64,000 bases of DNA from an uncultured Alistipes sp. (GTDB taxonomy: Bacteria; Bacteroidota; Bacteroidia; Bacteroidales; Rikenellaceae), in the NCBI GenBank assembly GCA_947623305.1, contig CANQGQ010000002.1, forward strand, positions 62,001 to 126,000, read 5' to 3'. Position numbers and translations under genes: made by a program. The notes under the pieces were generated by a model. That model worked only from the letters and a program-made list of their open reading frames with translations, did no database searches and had not been told where the DNA came from. The stretch's first letter is position 1. The number at the start of each line of letters is the position of its first letter. This document shows positions 26,058 to 34,446 of the stretch, piece by piece.

Positions 26058-26103
26058 TATCTTTGCATTACGGAATGCGGAATCCGTCGATGCGGCGCAT
26101 TCC
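26058..26103 (+). promoter_or_regulatory. nifJ promoter -7 box and 5'-end hairpin
   Basis: TATCTTTG at 26058-26065 matches the Bacteroidota -7 element. About 7 nt downstream, at the expected start site, GGAATGCG (26072-26079) and CGCATTCC (26096-26103) form an 8-bp stem at the extreme 5' end of the transcript. A leader of about 55 nt follows to the ATG at 26158. The 5'-terminal stem could protect the mRNA, by inference. Confidence 0.6.
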
Positions 26104-26157
26104 GTGCAATCCGGAGAAGAATCCGAACACATTGACTATCTTAACAATAAAACAAAA

Positions 26158-29100
26158 ATGGCAGAAAAGAAATTCATTACCTGTGATGGTAACTACGCTG
26201 CGGCGCATGTGGCTTACATGTTCTCCGAAGTCGCAGCCATCTATCCCATCACGCCCTCTTCGACCATGGCCGAACTCGTCGACGAGTGGGCTGCGCAGGG
26301 TCGCAAGAACATCTTCGGCGAGACCGTCAAGGTGATCGAAATGCAATCGGAAGCCGGTGCCGCCGGTGCCGTGCACGGCTCGTTGCAGAGCGGTGCGCTG
26401 ACTACGACGTTCACCGCTTCGCAGGGCCTGTTGCTGATGATCCCCAACATGTACAAGATCTCCGGCGAATTGCTCCCGGGCGTCTTCCACGTCTCGGCCC
26501 GTGCTTTGGCTGCGCAGTCGTTGTCGATCTTCGGCGATCATCAGGACGTCATGGCGACCCGTCAGACCGGTTTCGCCATGCTGGTTTCGTCGTCGGTGCA
26601 GGAGGTCATGGATTTGGCCGGTATCGCTCACCTCGTTGCATTGAAGGCCCGCGTGCCGTTCGTGCACTTCTTCGACGGGTTCCGCACCTCGCACGAGATT
26701 CAGAAAATCGAACTCATCGACGAGGCTGCGCTGACTTCGTTGCTCGACCGCGACGCGCTGAAAGCATTCCGCGCACGCGCCTTGAATCCTGAACACCCCG
26801 TAACGCGCGGTACGGCCCAGAACCCCGACATTTACTTCCAGACCCGCGAGGCATCCAACAAGTTCTATAATGCGGTGCCCGACATGGTGGCCGACACGAT
26901 GAAGGAGATTTCGAAGATCACGGGCCGCGAATACAAACCGTTCGTTTATTACGGTGCCAAGGATGCCGAAAACATCATCATCGCCATGGGCTCCGTTACG
27001 GAGACCATCAAGGAGACGGTTGATTACCTGATGGCCAAGGGCGAGAAGGTCGGCGTCGTTACGGTGCACCTCTATCGTCCCTTCTCGGCCAAGTATCTGG
27101 CCGCCGTTGTGCCCGACAGCGTGAAACGCATCTGCGTGCTCGACCGTACGAAGGAGCCCGGTGCCAACGGCGAACCGCTCTACCTCGACGTGGTGGAGGC
27201 TTTCGCAACGAGCATCGACAAGAAACCCCTTATCATCGGTGGTCGCTACGGCCTTTCGTCGAAAGATACCACGCCGGCGCAGATGCTGGCCGTATTCGAG
27301 AACCTGAAGGCCAACGAACCGAAAAATCAGTTCACGGTGGGTATCGTCGACGACGTTACGTTCCGTTCGCTGCCCGTCGGCGAGGAGATTTCGCTCGCTA
27401 AACCGGGTACGTTCGAAGCGTTGTTCTTCGGTTTGGGCGCCGACGGTACGGTGGGCGCCAACAAGAACTCCATCAAAATCATCGGCGGTTCGACGAACAA
27501 GTATTGTCAGGCTTATTTCTCCTACGACTCGAAGAAGTCGGGCGGTTACACCTCGTCGCACCTGCGTTTCGGCGACCTGCCCATCACCTCGCCCTATCTG
27601 GTTACGACGCCCGACTTCGTGGCTTGCCACGTTCCGTCGTACGTTGACAAATACGACGTGCTGAAAGGCCTCAAAAAGGGCGGTTCGTTCCTCTTGAACT
27701 CGGTGCACGATGCTGCTACGACCTGCGCGACGCTGCCCGACCACATGAAGGTCTATCTGGCCAAGAACAACATCAATTTCTATATCATCAACGCGACGAA
27801 GATCGCCGCCGAGTTGGGCTTAGGTTCGCGCACGAACACCATTATGCAGTCGGCATTCTTCAAAATCGCGAACGTCATTCCGTTCGAGAAGGCCGTCGAG
27901 GAGATGAAGCACGCCATTCTGAAGTCTTACGGCAAGAAGGGCGAGGACATCGTCAACATGAACTATGCGGCGGTCGATGCCGGCGGCAATGCAGTCGAGA
28001 AGATCGAGGTGCCTGCCGAATGGGCCCATATCGAGGTCAAGGCGGCTGCCGCTGCGGTGGATGCCGCCCGTCCGGAGTTCGTCCGCAACATCGTCGATCC
28101 GATCAACGCGCTTAAAGGCGATCAGCTGCCCGTATCGGCATTCAACGGCCGTGAGGACGGTACGTGGGAGAACGGCACGGCCGCTTGGGAAAAGCGCGGC
28201 ATCGCCGTGAATGTGCCCGAGTGGAAGATCGAGAACTGTATCCAGTGCAACCAGTGCGCCTACGTCTGCCCGCATGCTGCCATCCGTCCGTTCCTTGCGA
28301 CCGAGGCGGAAGCCGCCGCTTCGGGTGCGGAATGGAAACAGGGTCTCGGCGAGACGAAGGAGTACAAGTTCCGTATTCAGGTGTCGCCGCTCGATTGTAC
28401 GGGCTGCAACAACTGCGTCGATGTCTGCCCCGCCAAGGAGAAGGCGCTCGTCATGCGTCCGCTCGAGGAGCAGCAGAAACAGGCTGCCAACTGGGATTAC
28501 ATCACCAAGAACATCGGTTACAAGGAGGTGGTCGACAAGACCAAATCGGTTAAGAACCTGCAATTCGCTCAGCCGTTGTTCGAGTTCTCGGGTGCCTGCG
28601 CCGGTTGCGGCGAAACGCCCTATATCAAGGCGATTTCGCAACTCTTCGGCGACAAGATGATGGTGGCCAACGCTACGGGGTGTACCTCGATTTATTCCGG
28701 TTCGGCTCCGTCGACCCCCTATTGCACCAACGCCAAGGGGCAGGGTCCGGCTTGGGCCAACTCGCTCTTCGAGGATAACGCCGAGTTCGGTCTCGGTATG
28801 CACATCGGTATCGAGAAGCTCCGCGACCGCATCCAGGCCACGATGGAAGCTGCCATCGCGAATTGCGAAAAGTGCTCCGACGAGTTGAAGGGCGTCATGA
28901 AGGAGTGGATCGCCAACCGCGGTTCGTCGGCTCGTTCGGCCGAGGTTACGGCCCGCCTGGTTCCAATGATGGAGGCTTGCGGCTGCGACTACTGCAAACA
29001 GATTCTGGAACACAAGGATTGGCTCGTCAAGAAATCGCAGTGGATCATCGGCGGCGACGGTTGGGGTTACGACATCGGTTATGGCGGCGTGGATCACGTT

Positions 29101-29688
29101 CTCGCATCGGGTGCCGACGTCAACATCCTCGTGGTCGACACCGAGGTTTACTCCAATACGGGCGGCCAGTCGTCGAAATCGACGCCGGTAGGTGCCGTTG
29201 CCAAGTTCGCTTCGGGCGGCAAGCGCATCCGTAAGAAAGACCTCGGCGCGATGGCTATGACCTACGGTTATGTCTATGTCGCTCAGGTTTCGATCGGTGC
29301 TTCGCAGCAGCAGTTGTTCAACGTGCTGAAAGAGGCCGAGGCTTATCCGGGCCCGTCGTTGATTATTGCCTACGCTCCGTGTATCAACCACGGTATCAAG
29401 GGTGGCATGACGCGTACGCAGACCGTCGGCAAAGAGGCCGTCGCATGCGGTTACTGGCACCTGTGGCACTTCAACCCGCAGTTGGAGGCCGAGGGTAAGA
29501 ATCCGTTCGTGCTCGATTCGAAAGAGCCCGATTGGTCGAAGTTCCAGGATTTCCTGAAGAAGGAAGTGCGTTACACTTCGCTCCAGAAGATGTTCCCGAC
29601 CGAGGCCGAGGAGCTTTTCCAGGCTGCCGAGAAGAATGCTCAATGGCGGTACAACGGTTACCGTCGTCTGTCCGAGTTGAAATATTGA
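26158..29688 (+). CDS. nifJ: Pyruvate:ferredoxin (flavodoxin) oxidoreductase
   Basis: This enzyme oxidises pyruvate to acetyl-CoA and CO2 and reduces ferredoxin, the central pyruvate reaction in anaerobes. The 1176-aa single-chain form contains the pyruvate-binding N-terminal domain (AYMFSEVAAIYPITPSSTMAE), domains II-III, and two [4Fe-4S] motifs, CIQCNQCAYVCP (from Cys694) and CTGCNNCVDVCP (from Cys747). CAGCGE precedes the TPP domain with GDGWGYDIGYGGVDHV and NTGGQSSKSTP. All cluster cysteines are present. It is monocistronic, with its own promoter, a 5' hairpin and a very strong terminator. Confidence 0.98.
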   Translation: MAEKKFITCDGNYAAAHVAYMFSEVAAIYPITPSSTMAELVDEWAAQGRKNIFGETVKVIEMQSEAGAAGAVHGSLQSGALTTTFTASQGLLLMIPNMYKISGELLPGVFHVSARALAAQSLSIFGDHQDVMATRQTGFAMLVSSSVQEVMDLAGIAHLVALKARVPFVHFFDGFRTSHEIQKIELIDEAALTSLLDRDALKAFRARALNPEHPVTRGTAQNPDIYFQTREASNKFYNAVPDMVADTMKEISKITGREYKPFVYYGAKDAENIIIAMGSVTETIKETVDYLMAKGEKVGVVTVHLYRPFSAKYLAAVVPDSVKRICVLDRTKEPGANGEPLYLDVVEAFATSIDKKPLIIGGRYGLSSKDTTPAQMLAVFENLKANEPKNQFTVGIVDDVTFRSLPVGEEISLAKPGTFEALFFGLGADGTVGANKNSIKIIGGSTNKYCQAYFSYDSKKSGGYTSSHLRFGDLPITSPYLVTTPDFVACHVPSYVDKYDVLKGLKKGGSFLLNSVHDAATTCATLPDHMKVYLAKNNINFYIINATKIAAELGLGSRTNTIMQSAFFKIANVIPFEKAVEEMKHAILKSYGKKGEDIVNMNYAAVDAGGNAVEKIEVPAEWAHIEVKAAAAAVDAARPEFVRNIVDPINALKGDQLPVSAFNGREDGTWENGTAAWEKRGIAVNVPEWKIENCIQCNQCAYVCPHAAIRPFLATEAEAAASGAEWKQGLGETKEYKFRIQVSPLDCTGCNNCVDVCPAKEKALVMRPLEEQQKQAANWDYITKNIGYKEVVDKTKSVKNLQFAQPLFEFSGACAGCGETPYIKAISQLFGDKMMVANATGCTSIYSGSAPSTPYCTNAKGQGPAWANSLFEDNAEFGLGMHIGIEKLRDRIQATMEAAIANCEKCSDELKGVMKEWIANRGSSARSAEVTARLVPMMEACGCDYCKQILEHKDWLVKKSQWIIGGDGWGYDIGYGGVDHVLASGADVNILVVDTEVYSNTGGQSSKSTPVGAVAKFASGGKRIRKKDLGAMAMTYGYVYVAQVSIGASQQQLFNVLKEAEAYPGPSLIIAYAPCINHGIKGGMTRTQTVGKEAVACGYWHLWHFNPQLEAEGKNPFVLDSKEPDWSKFQDFLKKEVRYTSLQKMFPTEAEELFQAAEKNAQWRYNGYRRLSELKY

Positions 29689-29709
29689 TTCGGTTCGATC
29701 GAATTTGTT

Positions 29710-29749
29710 AGCGGGCCCCGCGACGCATACGTCGCGGGGCCCGCTTTTT
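29710..29749 (+). terminator. Strong terminator of nifJ
   Basis: A perfect 16-bp GC-rich stem (AGCGGGCCCCGCGACG at 29710-29725 and its complement at 29730-29745) with loop CATA is followed by TTTTT. It starts 21 bp after the nifJ stop. Confidence 0.95.
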
Positions 29750-29790
29750 GTTCCGTAGCCGATTAAACGGGGCCGAAGTGAATGATTTAC

Positions 29791-29835
29791 AACAAAGCAG
29801 GCCGTGGATTTCTGAAATCCACGGCCCGCTTTGTT
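29791..29835. terminator. Second, bidirectional hairpin after nifJ
   Basis: Arms AACAAAGC and GGCCGTGGATTT (29791-29811) pair with AAATCCACGGCC and GCTTTGTT (29815-29835) around a 3-nt loop, with one bulge on each side. It could act as a second terminator for nifJ. It lies more than 180 bp downstream of the convergent DUF5606 gene's stop, beyond the octamer array. Confidence 0.65.
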
Positions 29836-29910
29836 CGTGTCGGAACAAATTTGTGTCGGAAAGAATCGTTCGCGCCAAAATGACCGGCGGCCCGAATCCG
29901 TCGAATCCGT

Positions 29911-29994
29911 CCGGTTGTCCGGTTGTCCGGTTGTCCGGTTGTCCGGTTGTCCGGTTGTCCGGTTGTCCGGTTGTCCGGTTGTCCGGTTGTCCGG
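29911..29994. repeat. Exact tandem array of the octamer CCGGTTGT (10.5 copies)
   Basis: Bases 29911-29990 are ten perfect copies of CCGGTTGT, followed by CCGG. Two copies of CGAATCCGT (a 9-mer) directly precede it. The array lies in the 336-bp gap between nifJ (plus) and the DUF5606 gene (minus). Absence of any mismatch suggests recent slippage expansion. It is not coding as far as I can tell. Confidence 0.97.
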
Positions 29995-30024
29995 CGCTAA
30001 ACCGCGCTGAACCTTTTCAGCCTG

Positions 30025-30444
30025 CTATTTTTCTGCCTCCTCGGGCGCTTCGCTCGGCAACTCGAACTTCGTGAAGCCGGCCTGTACCAAAGTGTTGTAC
30101 CACATGAAGCACTTTTTGATGTCCGATACATGCACCCGTTCGCGGTCGTATTCGGGCAGCACATCGGCGAATGCTGCTTTCAGCTTTTCGGGCGCCTCTT
30201 TGTGGCTGATCGCCTCTTTGCCGCCCGTGTGAGCGTAAATTTTGGTGAATACGTCGGCCAGCGGAATGTCGTCGCCCTCGGTGAACATCGAAATTTCGGT
30301 CAGCGCACTGACTTTCGCATTCGCCGAAGCGTTCATGCGACGTCCGTCGGTCAGCGACTCCACGATTACGCCGCGCACCGACTGGGCCACGTATTTGTAC
30401 AATCCGGGTTGGCCCGAAATGGCCAGAATCTCTTTCAGTTCCAT
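30025..30444 (-). CDS. DUF5606 domain-containing protein
   Basis: The 139-aa product begins MELKEILAISGQPGLYKYV and continues VESLTDGRRMNAS, the N-terminal signature of the Bacteroidota-specific DUF5606 family. A central PLADVFTKIYAHTGGKEA segment and an acidic C-terminus ending EAPEEAEK follow. It has no signal peptide. The function is unknown. It starts 3 nt after the mscS stop and is coupled to it. Confidence 0.88.
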   Translation of the reverse strand: MELKEILAISGQPGLYKYVAQSVRGVIVESLTDGRRMNASANAKVSALTEISMFTEGDDIPLADVFTKIYAHTGGKEAISHKEAPEKLKAAFADVLPEYDRERVHVSDIKKCFMWYNTLVQAGFTKFELPSEAPEEAEK

Positions 30445-30447
30445 AGA

Positions 30448-31371
30448 CTATTCGTGTTTGACATGCACATCCATCTGCGGGAAGGGGAAGTGTGCGCCCT
30501 TGTCCGGCAGTTGTTTGTAGAATTTCTCGTTGTGTTCGAAGAATACGTCCCAATAATCGGCGTTCTTCACCCACGCGCGTACGGTCAGCGTAACGGCGCT
30601 GTCGGCCAGAGCGGAAATCCATACTACGGCGGCCGGATCTTTCAACACCCGCCCGTCGGCGGCGAGCTGGGCGAGAATAGCGGCCCGAATCCCCTCGATG
30701 TCATCGCCGTACGAAACGCCGACCGACCAGTCGACCCGTCGCAGATCGGCGGTCGAATAGTTGTCGACGATGGCCGTGGCGATCATGTTGTTGGGAATGT
30801 AGATGGTTCGGTTGTCGCCAGTGGTGATGACCGTCGAGAAGAGTTTGATTTCGCGTACCGTGCCCGATTGGCCCTGCGCCGAGATGAAGTCGCCGACCCG
30901 ATAGGGTTTCATCAGCAGAATCATCACGCCGCCCGCGAAGTTCTGGGCTGTGCCGCTCAACGCCATACCGATGGCCAGCGTGGCGGCCGAGAAGATGGCG
31001 ATCAGCGAGGTAACGTTCACGCCGAGTGTCTGTACGACGATCATCAACAGGATGATGACGAATACGGCCTGTACGGTGTTGCGGGCGAACGAACGCAGCG
31101 AAATGTCGACGTTCCGTTTTTCGAAGGCAAGGTCGAGCAGGCGCACGATGCGGCGGACGATCCAGCGACCGACGAAATAGATGGCCAGAGCGATCAGCAG
31201 TTTCACTAAAATCCACATCGTCTGGCTGACTAAATTGGAGAGCACCTGTTCGACATCGAGGTGCATGAGTTTATCGACAGTCTCTGCGAATTTGGCTTTT
31301 TGCACGCTGTCGGGAAGAATCACCGGCGCGGCAGGTTCTTCGATCAGAAAAGATAACCAGTTGAAATTCAT
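30448..31371 (-). CDS. Small-conductance mechanosensitive channel (MscS family)
   Basis: The 307-aa product has three membrane helices. The pore-lining third helix, AIFSAATLAIGMALSGTAQNFAGGVMILL, shows the alternating Gly/Ala pattern of MscS. KPYRVGDFISAQGQSGTVREI then opens the cytoplasmic beta domain, and NNMIATAIVDNYS is the conserved segment near the side portals. It releases solutes on hypo-osmotic shock. Length is normal. It is cotranscribed with the DUF5606 gene 3 nt downstream. A TACTTTTG -7 box lies 22 bp before the ATG. Confidence 0.95.
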   Translation of the reverse strand: MNFNWLSFLIEEPAAPVILPDSVQKAKFAETVDKLMHLDVEQVLSNLVSQTMWILVKLLIALAIYFVGRWIVRRIVRLLDLAFEKRNVDISLRSFARNTVQAVFVIILLMIVVQTLGVNVTSLIAIFSAATLAIGMALSGTAQNFAGGVMILLMKPYRVGDFISAQGQSGTVREIKLFSTVITTGDNRTIYIPNNMIATAIVDNYSTADLRRVDWSVGVSYGDDIEGIRAAILAQLAADGRVLKDPAAVVWISALADSAVTLTVRAWVKNADYWDVFFEHNEKFYKQLPDKGAHFPFPQMDVHVKHE

Positions 31372-31393
31372 TGTTACACGCTGTTTGCGGGGA

Positions 31394-31401
31394 CAAAAGT
31401 A
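31394..31401 (-). promoter_or_regulatory. -7 box of mscS-DUF5606
   Basis: TACTTTTG on the minus strand fits TAnnTTTG, 22 bp upstream of the mscS ATG at 31371. No clear -33 TTTG is seen. Confidence 0.5.
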
Positions 31402-31463
31402 ACGAAAAATTCCTAATTCTCCGCTTTTCGACGGCCCGAAAAGCGCTTATCGGATTTTTTTCG

Positions 31464-31635
31464 TATATTTGTTGCATCTTACCTCTACGCAAAGTATTCT
31501 TTGCGAACAAGTTTTATCGTTGTCGTGTAACCGTGCAAGGGTTTTAGCCCTCGGTAGCGGTTATGCGGCAACGTATTTCTTTATGTTAAAGTAGAGGTAA
31601 GATGCTCTTTGACAAGCCGAGGGCTTTTTTTGTTT
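31464..31635 (+). ncRNA. ssrS: Probable 6S RNA (SsrS-like) with its promoter
   Basis: A -7 box (TATATTTG, 31464-31471) is followed by an RNA of about 160 nt. A perfect 15-bp closing stem joins 31474-31488 to 31591-31605. Inside, the 5' side has a 6-bp hairpin (GCAAAG-TATT-CTTTGC, 31489-31504) and the 3' side is an A/T-rich single strand (31574-31590). The apical arm is a stem of 15-16 bp (31518-31533 with 31558-31573), capped by a small AGGG/CCCT hairpin. The RNA ends in AAGCCGAGGGCTTTTTTT. Closing stem, asymmetric bubble with a small hairpin, and long apical stem are the hallmarks of 6S RNA, which mimics an open promoter to bind RNA polymerase. Sequence-level homology was not tested. Confidence 0.65.
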
Positions 31636-31717
31636 TTGGCGATTATATAGGGAAATAGCTGTTTCGGGCTGGCAAATTGCGGGACGAAGACTGCGGAGTG
31701 AACGCCGATTAGGCGGG

Positions 31718-31763
31718 CCTCCGCGGGCGGAGGCGGCGGCCCGCAGCGGCTCCAAGGAGCCGC
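31718..31763. repeat. Two adjacent GC-rich palindromes
   Basis: CCTCCGC-GG-GCGGAGG (31718-31733) and GCGGCTCC-AA-GGAGCCGC (31746-31763) are perfect inverted repeats within a GC-rich block (31690-31775) between the 6S-like RNA and the DUF5689 lipoproteins. It may be a dispersed palindromic element of another family. No second copy was seen in this window. Confidence 0.6.
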
Positions 31764-31805
31764 CAACTTAAAATTGTATATAGCTGCCCAAAATTCTTCT
31801 CGGAG

Positions 31806-32591
31806 ATGGATTTTTTGCGTCAATACGGCCGATTCGCTGCAAGCATGGCAGCGGCCGCCGCTCTGCTCGCCGCCTGCCACGACGGCCCGTTCGATGAAAC
31901 GCCGCCCGAAACGCCGTTCGCTCCGGCTACGACGACCATCGCCGATTTGCCGCATCCGGCCGACGGCTCGTCGGTGTACGTTACGGGCGATCTGGTCGTC
32001 AGCGGCATCGTAACCACTTCCGACCGCAGTTTCGGCTTCTACCGCACACTCTGCATCGAATCGGACGGTGCGGGCATGGAGGTCATGGCCGGTATCGACC
32101 GGCTGCATGTCGATTATCCGGTCGGTTGTCGGGTTACGTTGTTATTGGAAGGGTTGACCGTCGGCACCTATCGCGGTGTGCTCCAAGCCGGTACGAGACC
32201 CGATGCCGGAAGTTTCTTTCCTACGGGTTTCCTCGTTTCGCCGGCGGCTGTCGCTGCTCACCTCATCCGGTTATCCGAAACGGTGCAGCTCGTTGTGCCG
32301 ACCTGTCGGTCGATTCGGGAATTGACGGCTGAAGCGTGCGGCACGTTGGTGCGGATCGACGGCCTTATCCATGCCCCTGAAAATGAAACCGATCGCAACT
32401 GGGCCGGAATCCGGCGTTTTCGGGATGCTTCGGGCGCATTCGTTTACAGTTATGTCCGGGCCGGTGCGGATTTCGCCGACGCGGAAATTCCCGCCGGCCG
32501 TTGTTCGCTCGTGGGCATTTTGCAGCGCGAGGAGCAGGCGGGCGGCCGTTATCTGATTAAATTGCGCGATGAAACCGATTGCATTCATTAA
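31806..32591 (+). CDS. DUF5689-type lipoprotein (copy 1)
   Basis: The 261-aa product has a lipoprotein signal (AAAAALLAAC, Cys about residue 24). A DUF5689/OB-like domain follows: YVTGDLVVSGIVTTSDRSFGFYRTLCIESDGAGMEVM, VDYPVGCRVTLLLEGLTVGTYRG and a C-terminal 'GTLVRIDGLI' part. DUF5689 proteins are Bacteroidota surface or periplasmic lipoproteins often encoded near TonB-type receptors. The next gene, a diverged paralogue, starts inside this one (23-nt overlap). No close promoter box was identified; a GC-rich palindrome block lies upstream. Confidence 0.8.
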   Translation: MDFLRQYGRFAASMAAAAALLAACHDGPFDETPPETPFAPATTTIADLPHPADGSSVYVTGDLVVSGIVTTSDRSFGFYRTLCIESDGAGMEVMAGIDRLHVDYPVGCRVTLLLEGLTVGTYRGVLQAGTRPDAGSFFPTGFLVSPAAVAAHLIRLSETVQLVVPTCRSIRELTAEACGTLVRIDGLIHAPENETDRNWAGIRRFRDASGAFVYSYVRAGADFADAEIPAGRCSLVGILQREEQAGGRYLIKLRDETDCIH

Positions 32592-33348
32592 CCTGTTGTT
32601 GGTCGCAACGCTCGGTTGGGCGGTCGGTTGCAGCCGTTCGGACGGATGGAATTATCCCGAGAAGGAGGAATCCGAGGCGTACAGCATCGCCTGGCTGAAA
32701 TCGCAGGGCGAGGGAGAGAGCCGTTTGCTGACCGAAGCGATCGTCGTGCGGGGCCGCGTTGTCGCGAACGACCGTTACAGCGAATGGAGCCGCTCGCTCG
32801 TCATCGAGGATGAAACCGGCGGCATCACGATTTTCGCCGATGCCGCGCGGTTGGCCGACCGCTATCCGTTCGGCGCTACGGTGGTGCTCTATTGCAACGG
32901 GTTACGGTTGTACGATTACGGCGGAAAGATCGTGGTCGGCGCTGAACCGTCGGCCTACGGATTCGGCATCAACAAGGAGGCGATTGCCTCGTATCTGCAT
33001 CGGGGCGAGGATCGCCCGTCGGCTCCGGAACCGCGCGTTGTTTCGCTCGACGGCATTGGGGCCGAGCAGGTCGATACTTACGTGCAAGTGAAGAATGTGC
33101 GCTTCCGTGAGCGGGGGAGTTGGTGCGATCGGGATCCGGAGACCGGCCGGTATGTCGATACCGAGCGGACGATCGTCGATGAGGCGGGGCATACGTTCCT
33201 CGTCCGGACTTCGGGCGGCTGCTCCTATGCGAAAGAACCCCTGCCCGAAGGCAAGGGTTCGATTTGCGGGGTCGTCGACTGCTTCAACGGCAAATACACC
33301 CTGCGGGTGGTCAATCGCGAAATCAATTTCGATTCGGAACGGCCCTGA
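32569..33348 (+). CDS. DUF5689-type lipoprotein (copy 2)
   Basis: The 259-aa product has the lipobox GWAVGC (Cys about residue 21) and the same domain plan as the preceding gene: AIVVRGRVVANDRYSEWSRSLVIEDETGGITIFA, DRYPFGATVVLYCNGLRLYDYGGKIVVGA, then VDTYVQVKNVRF and a terminal CGVVDCFNGKYTLRVVN. That places two OB-like modules in one protein. The start overlaps the first copy's 3' end by 23 nt, so they are cotranscribed tandem paralogues. They are convergent with obgE and near a large outer-membrane protein (34447-36900). Confidence 0.8.
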   Translation: MKPIAFINLLLVATLGWAVGCSRSDGWNYPEKEESEAYSIAWLKSQGEGESRLLTEAIVVRGRVVANDRYSEWSRSLVIEDETGGITIFADAARLADRYPFGATVVLYCNGLRLYDYGGKIVVGAEPSAYGFGINKEAIASYLHRGEDRPSAPEPRVVSLDGIGAEQVDTYVQVKNVRFRERGSWCDRDPETGRYVDTERTIVDEAGHTFLVRTSGGCSYAKEPLPEGKGSICGVVDCFNGKYTLRVVNREINFDSERP

Positions 33349-33400
33349 ATCCGCCCGTCGGCGGCAGCCGCTCCGTCAATGGTAGGTAGTCGGCGGCAGC

Positions 33401-34420
33401 TTATTCCGCTTGCAGCGCCTCCCAGAGCCGGTCTTTCAGCTCGGCGATATGCAGCCCCGAAACCGACGAAATGAATACCGTCGGCAACCCCTCGGGCAGG
33501 TGCGCCCGCATCTCCTCCATCAGCGCGTCGTCGAGCAGGTCGCACTTCGTGATGGCCAACAGCCGCCGTTTGTCCAACAGCTCGGGATTGTATTGCGTCA
33601 GCTCGCCTAACAGAATCTCGTAATCGTTGCGGAGGTCGTCGCTGTCGGCCGGAATCATGAAGAGCAGCACCGAATTGCGTTCGATATGGCGCAGGAAGCG
33701 GGTTCCTAATCCCTTGCCTTCGTGGGCCCCCTCGATGATGCCCGGGATGTCGGCCATGACGAACGATTTGCCGTCGCGCACCTCGACGATGCCCAAATTA
33801 GGCTCTAACGTCGTGAATGCGTAGTCGGCAATCTTCGGCTTGGCAGCCGAGACGACCGACAGCAGGGTCGATTTGCCCGCATTCGGGAACCCGACCAGCC
33901 CGACATCGGCCAGCACCTTCAGCTCGAGAACGAACGCACCCTCGTCGCCCTCCTCGCCGGGTTGCGCATAGCGCGGGGTCTGGTTCGTCGCGCTTTTGAA
34001 GTGCCAGTTGCCGAGGCCGCCGCGACCGCCTTTGAGCAGCACCAGCCGTTCGCCGTGGGCGGTTACCTCGCCGACCGTTTCGTAGGTTTGTTCGCCGCTT
34101 TCGGGGTCTTCGACGAGCCGTTTCGCCACCGTGCCCAAGGGTACGGGAATCACGATGTCGCGCGCATCCTTGCCCGACGAACGGGCGCCCGAGCCGTTCT
34201 GCCCGTCTTCGGCGAATTGATGACGTTGGTATTTGAGGTGGATGAGCGTCCAGTATTGGCGGTCGCCCACCAGTACGATGCTGCCGCCCTTGCCGCCGTC
34301 GCCGCCGTCGGGGCCGCCGAATGCGACGAACTTTTCGCGGCGGAAGTGGGCGGAACCGGCGCCGCCGTGCCCCGAGCGGGCGAATATCTTGACGTAATCT
34401 ACGAAATTGGAGTTTGCCAT
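33401..34420 (-). CDS. obgE: GTPase ObgE/CgtA
   Basis: ObgE is an essential GTPase that acts in 50S ribosome assembly and stress control. The 339-aa product starts [30 protein letters not shown] and has the Obg glycine-rich fold with [13 protein letters not shown]-domain motifs are [11 protein letters not shown] (G1), [16 protein letters not shown] (G3) and TKCD (G4). The Bacteroidota form lacks an extended C-terminal OCT domain, as here. ATG 34420 opens directly into the Obg fold. The large outer-membrane protein gene ends 26 bp upstream on the same strand. Confidence 0.97.
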   Translation of the reverse strand: MANSNFVDYVKIFARSGHGGAGSAHFRREKFVAFGGPDGGDGGKGGSIVLVGDRQYWTLIHLKYQRHQFAEDGQNGSGARSSGKDARDIVIPVPLGTVAKRLVEDPESGEQTYETVGEVTAHGERLVLLKGGRGGLGNWHFKSATNQTPRYAQPGEEGDEGAFVLELKVLADVGLVGFPNAGKSTLLSVVSAAKPKIADYAFTTLEPNLGIVEVRDGKSFVMADIPGIIEGAHEGKGLGTRFLRHIERNSVLLFMIPADSDDLRNDYEILLGELTQYNPELLDKRRLLAITKCDLLDDALMEEMRAHLPEGLPTVFISSVSGLHIAELKDRLWEALQAE

Positions 34421-34446
34421 GGTGCGTTTGGTTTTAGCGATTGATT

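Noticed and set aside
26068..29643. Long antisense open frames (558 and 607 codons) opposite nifJ
   Set aside because: They mirror a GC-biased, strongly codon-biased gene, translate to Arg/His/Asp-rich sequence with no family signature, and have no promoter.
29911..29994. CRISPR array
   Set aside because: The unit is 8 bp with no spacers; a simple tandem repeat.
29748..30074. Open frame through the octamer array (SGCPVVRL repeats)
   Set aside because: The repetitive protein is a simple consequence of the 8-bp unit; no ribosome site and it overlaps a terminator hairpin.
31561..31755. 64-codon minus frame over the 6S-like RNA
   Set aside because: The RNA fold, promoter and terminator explain the region better.
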